Shown: positions 25,087 to 33,124, counted from the first letter of the stretch. The stretch: DNA of 64,000 bases from HGM11501 sp045123995 (GCA_045123995.1 JBGVKY010000025.1:36040-100039); one strand, 5' to 3'. Numbers and translations: made by a program. The notes: generated from the sequence alone by a model not told the origin.

Positions 25087-25599
25087 TTATAAAAGTTCTC
25101 TGGGTATATGATTGGGGTCATCTGAAAGCATTCCAAGCTCCTTAAGGTCGGAAAAATCTTTCTGCCTTAAAGCTTCATAGAGCATGATGGCAACGGAGTT
25201 TGAAAGATTCAGGCTTCTGGCATCTGAAATCATGGGGATTCTCACACAAAGGTCGGGATTATCCCAGATTAAGGTTTCAGGAAGTCCTCTGGTTTCCTTG
25301 CCGAAAACCAGAAAATCTCCGTCTTCATAGGAAACCTCGGAATAAACCTTTTTTGCCTTTGTAGTAGCAAAAAAGAGCCTTTTGCCCCTGGCGAAATCAA
25401 GGAAGTCTGATAAACTGTCATGATAGGTAATATTTAAAAGGTGCCAGTAGTCAAGCCCCGCCCTTTTTAATTTCTTATCATCAATTTCAAAACCCAGGGG
25501 ACGGACAAGATGCAATGCCGCACCTGTGGCAGCGCAGGTTCTTGCAATATTTCCTGTATTCTGAGGGATTTCGGGCTCAATTAAAACAATGTTGAACAT
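25087..25599 (-). CDS. trmL: tRNA (cytidine(34)-2'-O)-methyltransferase
   Basis: 170-residue SPOUT methyltransferase that methylates the wobble ribose of certain tRNA-Leu. Motifs: VLIEPEIPQNTGNIARTCAA at the start, LVRPLGF, LVFGKETRGLPE, RIPMISDARSLNLSNSVAI, the last forming the trefoil-knot SAM site. AAAGGA upstream. Second gene of the yunB operon. Confidence 0.95.
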   Translation of the reverse strand: MFNIVLIEPEIPQNTGNIARTCAATGAALHLVRPLGFEIDDKKLKRAGLDYWHLLNITYHDSLSDFLDFARGKRLFFATTKAKKVYSEVSYEDGDFLVFGKETRGLPETLIWDNPDLCVRIPMISDARSLNLSNSVAIMLYEALRQKDFSDLKELGMLSDDPNHIPRELL

Positions 25600-25625
25600 A
25601 AAAAAATCCTTTCGTTTTTTTAGAG

Positions 25626-26237
25626 TTATTTTGCATAAAGGGTAGGGACATCTCCAACTATAACAGTTTCAGTAAGAGGGACTTTTGTGGTCACAGTGTG
25701 CTCAGTACCGTAAAAAGGGGATATCAGCCTCACTTTTGCCTTTGCCTCAATATATACTGAATGCTTGGTCTGATTTATTCCTGCCTCGGAAAATTCCGAT
25801 AAAATATCGGCTTCAAAGCTTCCCAAAGGCACTATTCTTATATGTATAAGGGGACCTCTTCCCGAAAGAAGGGGCAATTTAAATAAGTTACCCAAAGGAA
25901 CTTTGTAAGTAGCGTAGTTTTTGTCCTTGAAAAGGGAATTTATGCTGTCTGCTACAAAAGAACGTATGCGGTTGGCTTTTCCTGAGTTTAAGGAGATGCT
26001 TCTTATTTTTCCGTTATCTTCAAAAATTTCCGTAAGGTCATTAAAGTCGCTTTCGGGTAAATCCAGTATGCTTTTATAGATAAGTGAGCTTGTATGGTTT
26101 TTGCAACCGGATGCTGCAAGTTCAAAGTATACCGGGGAAAGAGTTATGTAAAAAAATAAAAGGGTAAAAATAAGCAAAAGGGACAAAAGTATAATAAAAG
26201 GAAGAAATCTTCTTCTTTTAAGTCTCAGCCTTCTCAA
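25626..26237 (-). CDS. yunB: Sporulation protein YunB
   Basis: About 203 residues: an arginine-rich N-terminus, one membrane segment (FIILLSLLLIFTLLFFYI) and an external domain with GNLFKLPLLSGRGPLIHIRIVPLG, the conserved YunB core. In Bacillus the gene is expressed in the mother cell under sigma-E. I prefer the TTG at 26237, 6 nt after TGAGGTGG; an in-frame ATG at 26285 exists but lacks a clear ribosome site. First gene of a five-gene operon ending with rsuA. Confidence 0.8.
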   Translation of the reverse strand: MRRLRLKRRRFLPFIILLSLLLIFTLLFFYITLSPVYFELAASGCKNHTSSLIYKSILDLPESDFNDLTEIFEDNGKIRSISLNSGKANRIRSFVADSINSLFKDKNYATYKVPLGNLFKLPLLSGRGPLIHIRIVPLGSFEADILSEFSEAGINQTKHSVYIEAKAKVRLISPFYGTEHTVTTKVPLTETVIVGDVPTLYAK

Positions 26238-26290
26238 GCACAACCACCTCAATAACATTTTATGCATTTTGAGGAAAGAAGTCACATAGT

Positions 26291-26319
26291 ATTATATACT
26301 ATTTTGCAGTATTTTGCAA
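26291..26319 (-). promoter_or_regulatory. Promoter of the yunB operon
   Basis: Minus strand: TTGCAA (26314-26319), 17-bp spacer, TATAAT (26291-26296). It looks like a sigma-A promoter rather than a sigma-E one. A 10-bp-spaced direct repeat ATTTTGCA (26301, 26311) lies within it. Confidence 0.65.
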
Positions 26320-26330
26320 GAGAAGAAATC

Positions 26331-26359
26331 TTGACTATTTTATGTAAGTGGTATATAAT
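26331..26359 (+). promoter_or_regulatory. Promoter of the hydrolase-murF-ddl operon
   Basis: TTGACT (26331-26336), 17-bp spacer, TATAAT (26354-26359). Only 11 bp separate its -35 from the divergent yunB -35. Confidence 0.75.
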
Positions 26360-26389
26360 AACAGAGAATGAACATTAAAGGAAGATATT

Positions 26390-27145
26390 ATGTACGAAGT
26401 TTTTATAAACGGAATAAAAATAAGCTACAAGGATGAGGGAAAGGGTAAAACGGTTTTACTTTTACACGGCTGGGGAGCCAATAAAGAAAGCCTTGATTTG
26501 ATATTTTCAAGCCTTAAACCCTCTTTCCGAGTTGTAAGTTTAGACCTTCCGGGTTTCGGTCAGTCGGGCGAACCTGATAAAGTCTGGAATTCAAAGGACT
26601 ACTCTGATTTCTTAAAAGAGTTTTTAGAGGAAACGGGGATAGAACCTTTCTGTGCCCTTGGTCACTCAAACGGGGGCAGGATTTTAATCAAGGCATCATC
26701 TGACTGGTTTAATCCCGAAAAGCTTATTTTAGTGGATTCCGCGGGGCTGAAACTTCACCACGGCCCGGTATATTATATAAAGGTATACTCATATAAACTG
26801 GGGAAAAAGATATTAAAGCTTCCTTTATTAAATAAGACAAAGCTTTACGAAAAACTCATAGAAAAAGCAGGAAGCTCGGATTACAGAAATTCAAGTGCAC
26901 TAATGAAAGGAACTATGAGCGCTCTTTTGGCAGAGGATATGACAAGACTTTTGCCGAAAATAAAAGCGGAGACTCTTCTTATCTGGGGAGAAAAGGACAC
27001 GGCTACACCTTTATGGCAGGGAAGGAAAATGGAAAAGCTTATAAAAGGATCAGGTCTGGTTTTAATTAAGGACGGAGGGCATTTTTCCTTTATCGACAAT
27101 CCCGGAAAGGCGCTTTCCGCCATAGGATATTTTCTCAATCATTAA
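26390..27145 (+). CDS. Alpha/beta hydrolase
   Basis: 251 residues. Oxyanion-hole motif LLLHGWGANKES, nucleophile elbow GHSNGG (Ser93), Asp203 in WGEKDTATP, and His231 in DGGHFSF complete the triad. The substrate cannot be read. It is the first gene of an operon with murF (the gap is 12 bp) and ddl, so a role in envelope precursor metabolism is plausible. AAGGAAG stands before the ATG. Confidence 0.9.
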   Translation: MYEVFINGIKISYKDEGKGKTVLLLHGWGANKESLDLIFSSLKPSFRVVSLDLPGFGQSGEPDKVWNSKDYSDFLKEFLEETGIEPFCALGHSNGGRILIKASSDWFNPEKLILVDSAGLKLHHGPVYYIKVYSYKLGKKILKLPLLNKTKLYEKLIEKAGSSDYRNSSALMKGTMSALLAEDMTRLLPKIKAETLLIWGEKDTATPLWQGRKMEKLIKGSGLVLIKDGGHFSFIDNPGKALSAIGYFLNH

Positions 27146-27157
27146 AGAGGTTTGGTT

Positions 27158-28699
27158 ATGGAATTTGTTTCGTTTATCTTGGCAGGAATATTTTTTCTCT
27201 TATTTTTTGCCGCAAAGGGAATTGAATATATACATATGCTTCAGCTTAATTCCTATATGCAAAAGCGGTATTATCTTTGGTTTTCCAAGAATAAAAAACG
27301 TCTTTTCGCAAAGACGGCACTTATTACTCTTTTGTCTCTTTTATTGGCTTTCCGCGGAGAAAAAACAGTTTTTATTGCCCTGGCATTTTTGTTTATCATT
27401 ATAACCCCGCTTAAAAAGAAAAAGGCAAAAACTCCGCTGGTTTACACAATGAGAGTGAAAAGACTTATCCTTATATATCTCCTCCTGGGAATAGCTTTGG
27501 CGTTTATTGCTTTCGGCATTAAGGAAAACATGTTTTTAAGTGTGGCGGTTTTGTCTTTGGGTGCCTTTTTGTCACCTCATTTTGTAACATTGGCTCTTTT
27601 TATATCTATGCCGATGGAAAAGGCCATTTCAAAATATTACTATAATGACGCAAAAAGGATTTTGGAATCCAAAAAGGATCTTATTATTATAGGAGTAACA
27701 GGAAGTTTCGGTAAAACCAGTGTGAAAAATATAGTACATAGTTTGCTTTCTGAAAAGTACGAGGTTTTGATGACTCCCGGAAATTTTAACACAACCCTTG
27801 GAGTTGTAAGAACCATAAGGGAACACTTAAAGCCTACTCACCAGGTTTTTATTGTGGAAATGGGGGCTAAAAATAAAGGTGATATAAAGGAAATATGTGA
27901 CCTTGTGAAGCCCGACTTCGGAATAATTTCATCCATTGGGCCTCAGCATCTTGAGAGCTTCAAGACTATGGAAGCAATAGTTGACACCAAGTTTGAACTG
28001 GCGGATGCAGTCTGGAAAAAAGGCGGAATAATGTTCTTAAATTACAGTAACTCATATATAAAGGAATGCCCTAAAAACGGAAAGGTTGTTTCCTTTGGTA
28101 TAGATGAGGGATTTGATTACAGGGCAAAAGACATGAAATATTCTTCAAGTGGGGCAGAAATGCATATTAACGGAAATGAGATTAAAACGTCCCTTCTTGG
28201 CGAATTTTCAGCCATCAATATAGCAGGCGGTGTTGCAATAGCCGAAACGCTGGGCGTTGACAATGAAAGCATAAAAGCGGCAGTGAAACGCCTCTCTGCT
28301 CCGGAACACAGACTTAAGCTTATAAAAAATTCAAGGTACTCGGTTATTGACGACGCATATAACTCCAATCCCGAGGGGGCAAAGGCTGCACTTAAATCCC
28401 TTTCCCTTTTTTCCGAGAGAAAAATTTTAGTAACTCCCGGTATGGTTGAGCTTGGGGAAAGGGAAGAAGAACTTAATAAAGAGTTCGGGCGTGTGGCTGC
28501 TCATTCGGCGGACTATATTGTTCTCGTAGGCAAAAAGCAGGCTCCTCCCATAAAAGAGGGAATTTTAGAAGAGGGCTTTTCGGAAGATAATCTTTATGTG
28601 GCAGAAGATATAAATGAAGCATTTTCCTACATATATAATATAACGGATGTGCCGTCGGTGGTGCTTTTGGAAAATGATTTGCCGGATAATTTCCTTTAA
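27158..28699 (+). CDS. murF: MurF-type Mur ligase with an N-terminal membrane domain
   Basis: 513 residues. The first 160 hold four or five hydrophobic segments, absent from ordinary MurF. The Mur ligase follows: ATP loop GVTGSFGKTS (about residue 178), FIVEMGAKNKGDI, SIGPQHLESF, and DDAYNSNPEGAKAAL, a MurF-type C-terminal signature. MurF adds D-Ala-D-Ala to the UDP-MurNAc-tripeptide, and ddl directly follows. Start at ATG 27158, after AAGAGG. The membrane part would bring the ligase close to the lipid cycle. Confidence 0.88.
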   Translation: MEFVSFILAGIFFLLFFAAKGIEYIHMLQLNSYMQKRYYLWFSKNKKRLFAKTALITLLSLLLAFRGEKTVFIALAFLFIIITPLKKKKAKTPLVYTMRVKRLILIYLLLGIALAFIAFGIKENMFLSVAVLSLGAFLSPHFVTLALFISMPMEKAISKYYYNDAKRILESKKDLIIIGVTGSFGKTSVKNIVHSLLSEKYEVLMTPGNFNTTLGVVRTIREHLKPTHQVFIVEMGAKNKGDIKEICDLVKPDFGIISSIGPQHLESFKTMEAIVDTKFELADAVWKKGGIMFLNYSNSYIKECPKNGKVVSFGIDEGFDYRAKDMKYSSSGAEMHINGNEIKTSLLGEFSAINIAGGVAIAETLGVDNESIKAAVKRLSAPEHRLKLIKNSRYSVIDDAYNSNPEGAKAALKSLSLFSERKILVTPGMVELGEREEELNKEFGRVAAHSADYIVLVGKKQAPPIKEGILEEGFSEDNLYVAEDINEAFSYIYNITDVPSVVLLENDLPDNFL

Positions 28700-28749
28700 G
28701 ACTTATGGGAGATTCCCCGGACTTAATGAATTTTGAAAGAAGGGCTTTT

Positions 28750-29952
28750 ATGAAAATAAATCTTGCTGTGGTTTTCGGAGGAAAGAGTGTTGAGCATGAA
28801 GTGTCGGTTATATCCGCAGTTCAGGCCATGTATTCTTTATCCCGGGAAAAATATGAAATCATTCCCCTTTATATGACTAAGAAAAATGAGTTTTATACAG
28901 GAGAAGCCTTAAAGGATATAGATAATTATAAAGATATACCCTCCTTGTTGGCAAAATGTAAAAGGGTGGTATTTACCAATAACAATGAAGAAACTTTCAT
29001 TGAGTATTATCCTTCGAAGAAATTCGGGAGCAACAAGGCTTCAAGAATAGATGTGGTACTTCCTATCGTTCACGGAACCAATGTGGAAGACGGTTGCCTT
29101 CAGGGATTTTTTGAAACTTTGGGAGTTCCTTATGCAGGATGTGACGTTATATCAAGTGCCATCGGCATGGATAAGTACGTTATGAAGGTGATGCTTAAAG
29201 AAGCGGGGGTTTCCGTTCTTCCGGGATTTTGCTTTAACGTAAAGGATTATTTAAGGGATGCAGATGAGATTCTTTCGGCAATCGAGCTTGAAATAGGATA
29301 CCCAGTTATAATAAAGCCTGTAAATTTAGGCTCCAGTATAGGAATAAAGGTTGCAAAGGACAGAATTTCTTTGGAGGAAGCCTTGGATTATGCATCTAAA
29401 TATTCAGAAAGGATACTGGCAGAAAAAGCAATTACAAATTTAAGGGAAATCAACTGCTCTGTCTTGGGCGACTATGTAACAGCCAGAGCATCCGTGTGCG
29501 AAGAACCTATATCGGACGGTGAAATATTAAGCTTCGGGGATAAGTATCAGGGCGGCGGAAAGGGAATGAGCTCTGCCGAAAGACGCCTTCCAGCTGACCT
29601 TACGGACAGGGAAAGAGAAACCATTGAAGCTCTGGCAGTTAAAACTTTCCGTGCATTAAACTGCTCGGGAGTTGCAAGAATTGACTGCATGATAGATAAG
29701 GATACGGAAGAGATTTACGTAAATGAGATAAATACCATTCCTGGTTCGTTATCTTTTTATCTCTGGGAACCCTCGGGGGTTACTTATGAGGAACTTTTGA
29801 ATGAACTTGTCGACCTTGCATTAAAGAGAAACAGAGAAAGAAAAAGACTTTCATTTTCCCATGATACTAATCTGCTTTCCTCAAATGCCCTTTCGGGACT
29901 TAAGGGAGCAAAAGGTGTAAAAAAAGTACTTGACATAAGTAAGAAGTTGTGA
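28750..29952 (+). CDS. ddl: D-alanine--D-alanine ligase
   Basis: 400 residues, longer than E. coli DdlB (306). The ATP-grasp signatures are VVFGGKSVEHEVSVISA, PIVHGTNVEDGCLQGF, PYAGCDVISSAIGMDKYVMK, PVIIKPVNLGSSIGI, and RIDCMIDKDTEEIYVNEINT. The omega-loop region reads GDKYQGGGKGMSSAERRLPA, unlike the VanA H-containing loop, so D-Ala-D-Lac synthesis is not suggested. Start at ATG 28750 with AGAAGGG upstream; the in-frame ATG at 28705 lacks one. Last gene of the hydrolase-murF-ddl operon. Confidence 0.92.
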   Translation: MKINLAVVFGGKSVEHEVSVISAVQAMYSLSREKYEIIPLYMTKKNEFYTGEALKDIDNYKDIPSLLAKCKRVVFTNNNEETFIEYYPSKKFGSNKASRIDVVLPIVHGTNVEDGCLQGFFETLGVPYAGCDVISSAIGMDKYVMKVMLKEAGVSVLPGFCFNVKDYLRDADEILSAIELEIGYPVIIKPVNLGSSIGIKVAKDRISLEEALDYASKYSERILAEKAITNLREINCSVLGDYVTARASVCEEPISDGEILSFGDKYQGGGKGMSSAERRLPADLTDRERETIEALAVKTFRALNCSGVARIDCMIDKDTEEIYVNEINTIPGSLSFYLWEPSGVTYEELLNELVDLALKRNRERKRLSFSHDTNLLSSNALSGLKGAKGVKKVLDISKKL

Positions 29953-29958
29953 TATAGT
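29930..29958 (+). promoter_or_regulatory. Promoter of the rpmG-secE-nusG-rplKA operon
   Basis: Consensus TTGACA (29930-29935), 17-bp spacer, TATAGT (29953-29958). The -35 lies inside the ddl coding end. Confidence 0.75.
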
Positions 29959-30042
29959 ACTATTGCTGCTTCTTCGGAGGGGGCTTTTTTAGAGTGCAAA
30001 AAACAGGCTTTGGAGAAAGCCGTTATTTAGGAGGTTATAATA

Positions 30043-30192
30043 ATGAGAGTAAAGATTACATTGGCATGCAGCGAATGCAAGCAGAGAAACTATGACACAG
30101 TAAAGAACAAAAAGAATACTCCCGACAGATTTGAGATAAACAAATACTGTCCTTTCTGCCGCAAGCATACTTTGCATAAGGAAGCGAAATAA
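30043..30192 (+). CDS. rpmG: 50S ribosomal protein L33
   Basis: 49 residues of the zinc-binding L33 form, with two CxxC pairs: ACSECKQRNY (Cys at 9 and 12) and YCPFCRKHT (Cys at 36 and 39). AGGAGG stands before the ATG. Followed by secE and nusG, the conserved Firmicutes order. Missing zinc ligands would mark the zinc-free paralogue, but all four are present here. Confidence 0.97.
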   Translation: MRVKITLACSECKQRNYDTVKNKKNTPDRFEINKYCPFCRKHTLHKEAK

Positions 30193-30222
30193 TTTAGTTT
30201 AACCAAAAAGGAGTGTATCCAG

Positions 30223-30429
30223 ATGGCAGAAGAAAAAAAGGGTAACATCTTTAAGAGAATGATAAGATTCTTCAAGGATGTAAAATTTGAACTTAAGAAA
30301 GTTACATGGCCCACAAAGAAGCAGGCAGTGAAGAACACACTGGTTGTAATTGTATTTCTTATTATCGTGGGTGTTTTAGTTTTCTTGATCGACCTTTTAT
30401 TCCAGGGAATTTTCAGAAATCTTTTCTGA
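30223..30429 (+). CDS. secE: Preprotein translocase subunit SecE
   Basis: 68 residues with a single C-terminal membrane helix (NTLVVIVFLIIVGVLVFLID) and the conserved cytoplasmic stretch FKDVKFELKKVTWPTKKQA. SecE clamps SecY in the Sec translocon. It is preceded by AAGGAG. Confidence 0.96.
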   Translation: MAEEKKGNIFKRMIRFFKDVKFELKKVTWPTKKQAVKNTLVVIVFLIIVGVLVFLIDLLFQGIFRNLF

Positions 30430-30450
30430 TTTTCCACTAAAAGCGAATAG

Positions 30451-30496
30451 AAAGGAGGATGGGCGTGTCGCATAAATGCGGCCACGCAGATTTGTT
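30451..30496 (+). promoter_or_regulatory. Ribosome site and hairpin before nusG
   Basis: AAAGGAGG at 30451-30458 is 38 nt from the conserved ATG. Between them CGTG-T-CGCA TAAA TGCG-GC-CACG (30464-30486) folds into a stem with one small bulge, which may bring the Shine-Dalgarno sequence to the ATG at 30497. A 23-codon out-of-frame reading frame starts at ATG 30459. Confidence 0.5.
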
Positions 30497-31024
30497 ATGG
30501 CTGATAGTTCAGAGGCTAAATGGTATGTAGCCCATACTTATTCGGGATATGAAAACAAGGTTAAGGATAACATTGAAAAGTCTGTTGAAAACCTTGGTAT
30601 GCAGGACTTGATTTTTGAAGTTAAGGTTCCTGTTGAAGAAACCATAGAACAGAAAGAAAACGGTGAACAGAAAGTTGTTCAGCATAAAATTTTCCCCTCT
30701 TACGTGTTTATTAAAATGATTGTTACCAACGACAGTTGGTATGTTGTCAGAAATATTAGAGGCGTAACAGGATTCGTAGGCCCCGGCTCCGAGCCCATTC
30801 CGCTTACGGATGAGGAAATTATCCGCATGAATATCGAAAAGAAGGAAATCAACATTGATTTCGCTGAGGGAGATAGCGTGCGAATCACCGAAGGTCCGTT
30901 CTGCGATTATGTATGTACCGTGGAAAAAATCGATATGGACAAGCGTATCGTTACAGTGCTTGTTCCCATGTTTAACGGAGATACTCCCGTTGAGCTTGAA
31001 TTCGGACAGGTGGAACTTTTATAA
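30497..31024 (+). CDS. nusG: Transcription antitermination/elongation factor NusG
   Basis: 175 residues. The NGN domain (KWYVAHTYSGYENKVK; FPSYVFIKM; VVRNIRGVTGFVG) fills about 1-115. The KOW domain (FAEGDSVRITEGPFCDYVCTV) is at the C-terminus. It binds RNA polymerase and modulates pausing and Rho action. The start at 30497 gives the family N-terminus (MADSSEAKWYV); an in-frame ATG at 30476 would add seven atypical residues. Notable for the hairpin between its ribosome site and start. Confidence 0.95.
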   Translation: MADSSEAKWYVAHTYSGYENKVKDNIEKSVENLGMQDLIFEVKVPVEETIEQKENGEQKVVQHKIFPSYVFIKMIVTNDSWYVVRNIRGVTGFVGPGSEPIPLTDEEIIRMNIEKKEINIDFAEGDSVRITEGPFCDYVCTVEKIDMDKRIVTVLVPMFNGDTPVELEFGQVELL

Positions 31025-31057
31025 TTTCGTTAATAAACCGCTTGTCGGTTTGTTATA

Positions 31058-31096
31058 GTGGGAGGATGTAAATTATATACATCCGCTCTTTACCAC
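31058..31096 (+). promoter_or_regulatory. L1 protein-binding leader of rplK-rplA
   Basis: The leader reads GTGGGAGGATGTA ... TACATCCGCTCTTTACCAC: an inner stem GGATGTA/TACATCC and closing GTGG/CCAC. It mimics the L1 site of 23S rRNA helix 76-77, where GTGGGAGG faces CCGACCTTGAAATACCAC. Binding of excess L1 is expected to repress translation of rplK-rplA. Confidence 0.8.
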
Positions 31097-31121
31097 ATTT
31101 TTTAAGGAGGTGCAATTTCAA

Positions 31122-31547
31122 ATGGCTCAGAAAGTAGTAGGTTACATTAAACTTCAGATTCCTGCTGGTAAAGCGACTCCGGCTCCCCCCGTTGGTCCTG
31201 CATTAGGTCCCTACGGTGTCAGCGCTCCTCAGTTTGCAAAGGAATTCAATGAGAGAACATCTAAGGATGCAGGTCTCATCATTCCCGTTGTAATTACTGT
31301 ATACGCAGACAGAAGCTATTCCTTTATCACAAAGACTCCCCCTGCAGCAGTTCTTTTAAAGAAGGCTTGCGGACTGGAGTCAGGAAGCGGTGTTCCTAAC
31401 AAGACAAAGGTTGCTACTGTTAAGAAAGAAGACGTTAGAAAGATAGCAGAGCAGAAGATGCCTGACCTTAACGCGGCATCAATCGAAGCTGCAATGAGCA
31501 TGGTTGCCGGAACGGCAAGAAGCATGGGCATTGTAGTAGAGGAATAA
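31122..31547 (+). CDS. rplK: 50S ribosomal protein L11
   Basis: 141 residues. Signature AGKATPAPPVGPALGPYGV near the N-terminus, FNERTSKDAG, and PDLNAASIEAAMSMVAGTAR in the C-terminal rRNA-binding domain. ATG 31122 with AGGAGG at 31105-31110. Translation is probably governed by the L1-binding leader just upstream. Confidence 0.97.
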   Translation: MAQKVVGYIKLQIPAGKATPAPPVGPALGPYGVSAPQFAKEFNERTSKDAGLIIPVVITVYADRSYSFITKTPPAAVLLKKACGLESGSGVPNKTKVATVKKEDVRKIAEQKMPDLNAASIEAAMSMVAGTARSMGIVVEE

Positions 31548-31611
31548 TCATTTAATTTAATTTTGTGGGAGAAAGTGTAGACTTTTGTTTGACCACAGGG
31601 AGGTTTTGAAA

Positions 31612-32298
31612 TTGGGTAAAAAGTATATAGATAGCGCAAAGACTATCAACTCCGCCGAATTATATGATCCCGCTGCTGCAGTTGCTCTTGCAAAGAGCAC
31701 AGCGAAGGCTAAATTCGACGAGACAATTGAGTGCCACATCAGACTTGGTGTTGACTCAAGACATGCAGACCAGCAGGTTAGAGGTGCAATCGTTCTTCCT
31801 CACGGCACAGGCAAGAAGGTTAGAGTTCTTGTTTTTGCTAAGGGAGATAAGGTTGACGAAGCTCTTAATGCAGGTGCAGATTTTGCAGGTGGCGAAGAAC
31901 TTGTAGCTAAGATTCAGGGTGAAAACTGGTTCGAGTTCGACGTTGTTGTAGCTACTCCTGACATGATGGGTGTAGTTGGACGTATCGGTAGAGTATTAGG
32001 TCCCAAGGGACTTATGCCCAACCCCAAGTCCGGTACAGTTACCATGGACGTAGCAAAGGCTGTTGCTGAAGTTAAGGCAGGTAAGATTGAATACCGTCTT
32101 GACAAGACCAACATCATTCACTGTCCTATCGGTAAGGCTTCCTTCACCGAAGATCAGCTTAAGGACAACTTTGATGCACTTTTAGGTGCAGTTATCAAAG
32201 CTAAGCCTGCAGCTGCAAAAGGTCAGTACATTAAGAGTGTTGCGGTTGCAAGCACAATGGGCCCCGGCATAAAAATTAACCCCGCTAAGGTTGGCTAA
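31612..32298 (+). CDS. rplA: 50S ribosomal protein L1
   Basis: 228 residues. Family motifs: GKKYIDSAKTINSAELYDP at the start, IRLGVDSRHADQQVRGAIVL, and GRIGRVLGPKGLMPNPKSGT in the second domain. TTG start at 31612, 8 nt after GGGAGG, gives the usual N-terminus. L1 is also the likely autoregulator of this operon through the leader at 31058-31096. Followed by a separate promoter for rplJ-rplL. Confidence 0.97.
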   Translation: MGKKYIDSAKTINSAELYDPAAAVALAKSTAKAKFDETIECHIRLGVDSRHADQQVRGAIVLPHGTGKKVRVLVFAKGDKVDEALNAGADFAGGEELVAKIQGENWFEFDVVVATPDMMGVVGRIGRVLGPKGLMPNPKSGTVTMDVAKAVAEVKAGKIEYRLDKTNIIHCPIGKASFTEDQLKDNFDALLGAVIKAKPAAAKGQYIKSVAVASTMGPGIKINPAKVG

Positions 32299-32306
32299 TT
32301 TTTTAC

Positions 32307-32335
32307 TTGACAAAAGAAAGATTATATGATATTAT
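32307..32335 (+). promoter_or_regulatory. Promoter of rplJ-rplL
   Basis: Consensus TTGACA (32307-32312), 17-bp spacer, TATTAT (32330-32335). A TATAAT at 32333-32338 would leave a 20-bp spacer. Confidence 0.75.
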
Positions 32336-32345
32336 AATCAAGCAA

Positions 32346-32445
32346 TTGTTCCATAGACAGCAGGCAAAAAGTAAGTCCTGCCGAGGAAGGTGCGTAATCT
32401 ATAAGATTAATGCGGCTTTGTCTATGTGACTAAGCCGCTTTTTTG
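32346..32445 (+). ncRNA. Ribosomal protein L10 leader with attenuator
   Basis: The conserved pattern CCATAGACAGCAGG ... CCTGCCGAGGAAGGTGCG marks the L10 leader: L10(L12)4 binds the kink-turn region. CATAGACA (32352-32359) pairs with TGTCTATG (32419-32426). GCGGCTT (32412-32418) and AAGCCGC (32432-32438) followed by TTTTTT form an intrinsic terminator, so excess L10 should favour premature termination. Confidence 0.88.
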
Positions 32446-32488
32446 TGGCTATAGTAAAGACAAGAAAATAAAGAAGGAGGTGCCACAT

Positions 32489-33124
32489 ATGCCCAGTACA
32501 CAGATTTTGGAACAGAAGAAACAGATCGTTAACGATATGATTGAAAAGTTCAAAGAGGCTTCTGCCGGTGTTTTCGTTGACTATCGTGGTCTTACTGTTG
32601 AAGAGGATACAGAACTTCGTAAGAAATTCCGTGAAGCAGGCGTTGAATACAAGGTAGTAAAGAACACTCTTACATCAAGAGCAGCTAAGGAAGTTGGTTT
32701 AGAGGCTTTAGAGCCCATTCTCAACGGTCCTACAGCACTTGCTATGAGCGTTGACAACCCCGTTGCTCCCGCGAAGATTATTGAAGAATTCGCAAAGAAG
32801 CACGAAGCACTTGAAATCAAAGCAGGTTTCATGGATGGCTCTGTAATGACAATAGCTGAAGTAAAGGTACTTGCAGCTACACCTACAAGAGAGGAACTCT
32901 TGGCAAAGATGATGGGAAGCATGAAGTCTCCTATTTCCGGTCTCGTAAGATTGCTTAATACAATCGTTGAAGGCGGAGTAGAAATGGCTGAACTCGCAGC
33001 AAATAATGCAAAGGACGAAGCTCCTGCAGAAGAAGCTGCTCCCGCTGAAGAAGCTCCTGCAGCAGAAGTTGCAGAAGCACCTGCCGCTGAAGCTCCCGCA
33101 GAGGAAGCTCCCCAGGCAGAATAA
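32489..33124 (+). CDS. rplJ: 50S ribosomal protein L10 with a long acidic Ala/Glu/Pro tail
   Basis: 211 residues against a usual 165-180. The body has STQILEQKKQIVNDMIEKF, FVDYRGLTVEEDTELRKKF, YKVVKNTLTSRAA and the C-terminal L12-binding helix. The extra part, from about residue 174 on, is almost only Ala, Glu and Pro. ATG 32489 after AAGGAGG. It forms the L12 stalk base and autoregulates through the leader. Confidence 0.96.
   Translation: MPSTQILEQKKQIVNDMIEKFKEASAGVFVDYRGLTVEEDTELRKKFREAGVEYKVVKNTLTSRAAKEVGLEALEPILNGPTALAMSVDNPVAPAKIIEEFAKKHEALEIKAGFMDGSVMTIAEVKVLAATPTREELLAKMMGSMKSPISGLVRLLNTIVEGGVEMAELAANNAKDEAPAEEAAPAEEAPAAEVAEAPAAEAPAEEAPQAE

Noticed and set aside
28750..29952. Vancomycin-type D-Ala-D-Lac ligase
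   Set aside because: There is no VanH or VanX gene, and the omega loop lacks the VanA-type His, so an ordinary or clostridial Ddl is more likely.
31034..31052. AAACCG/CGGTTT hairpin after nusG as a terminator
   Set aside because: Only a 6-bp stem without a T run, and rplK-rplA follow with no evident promoter of their own.
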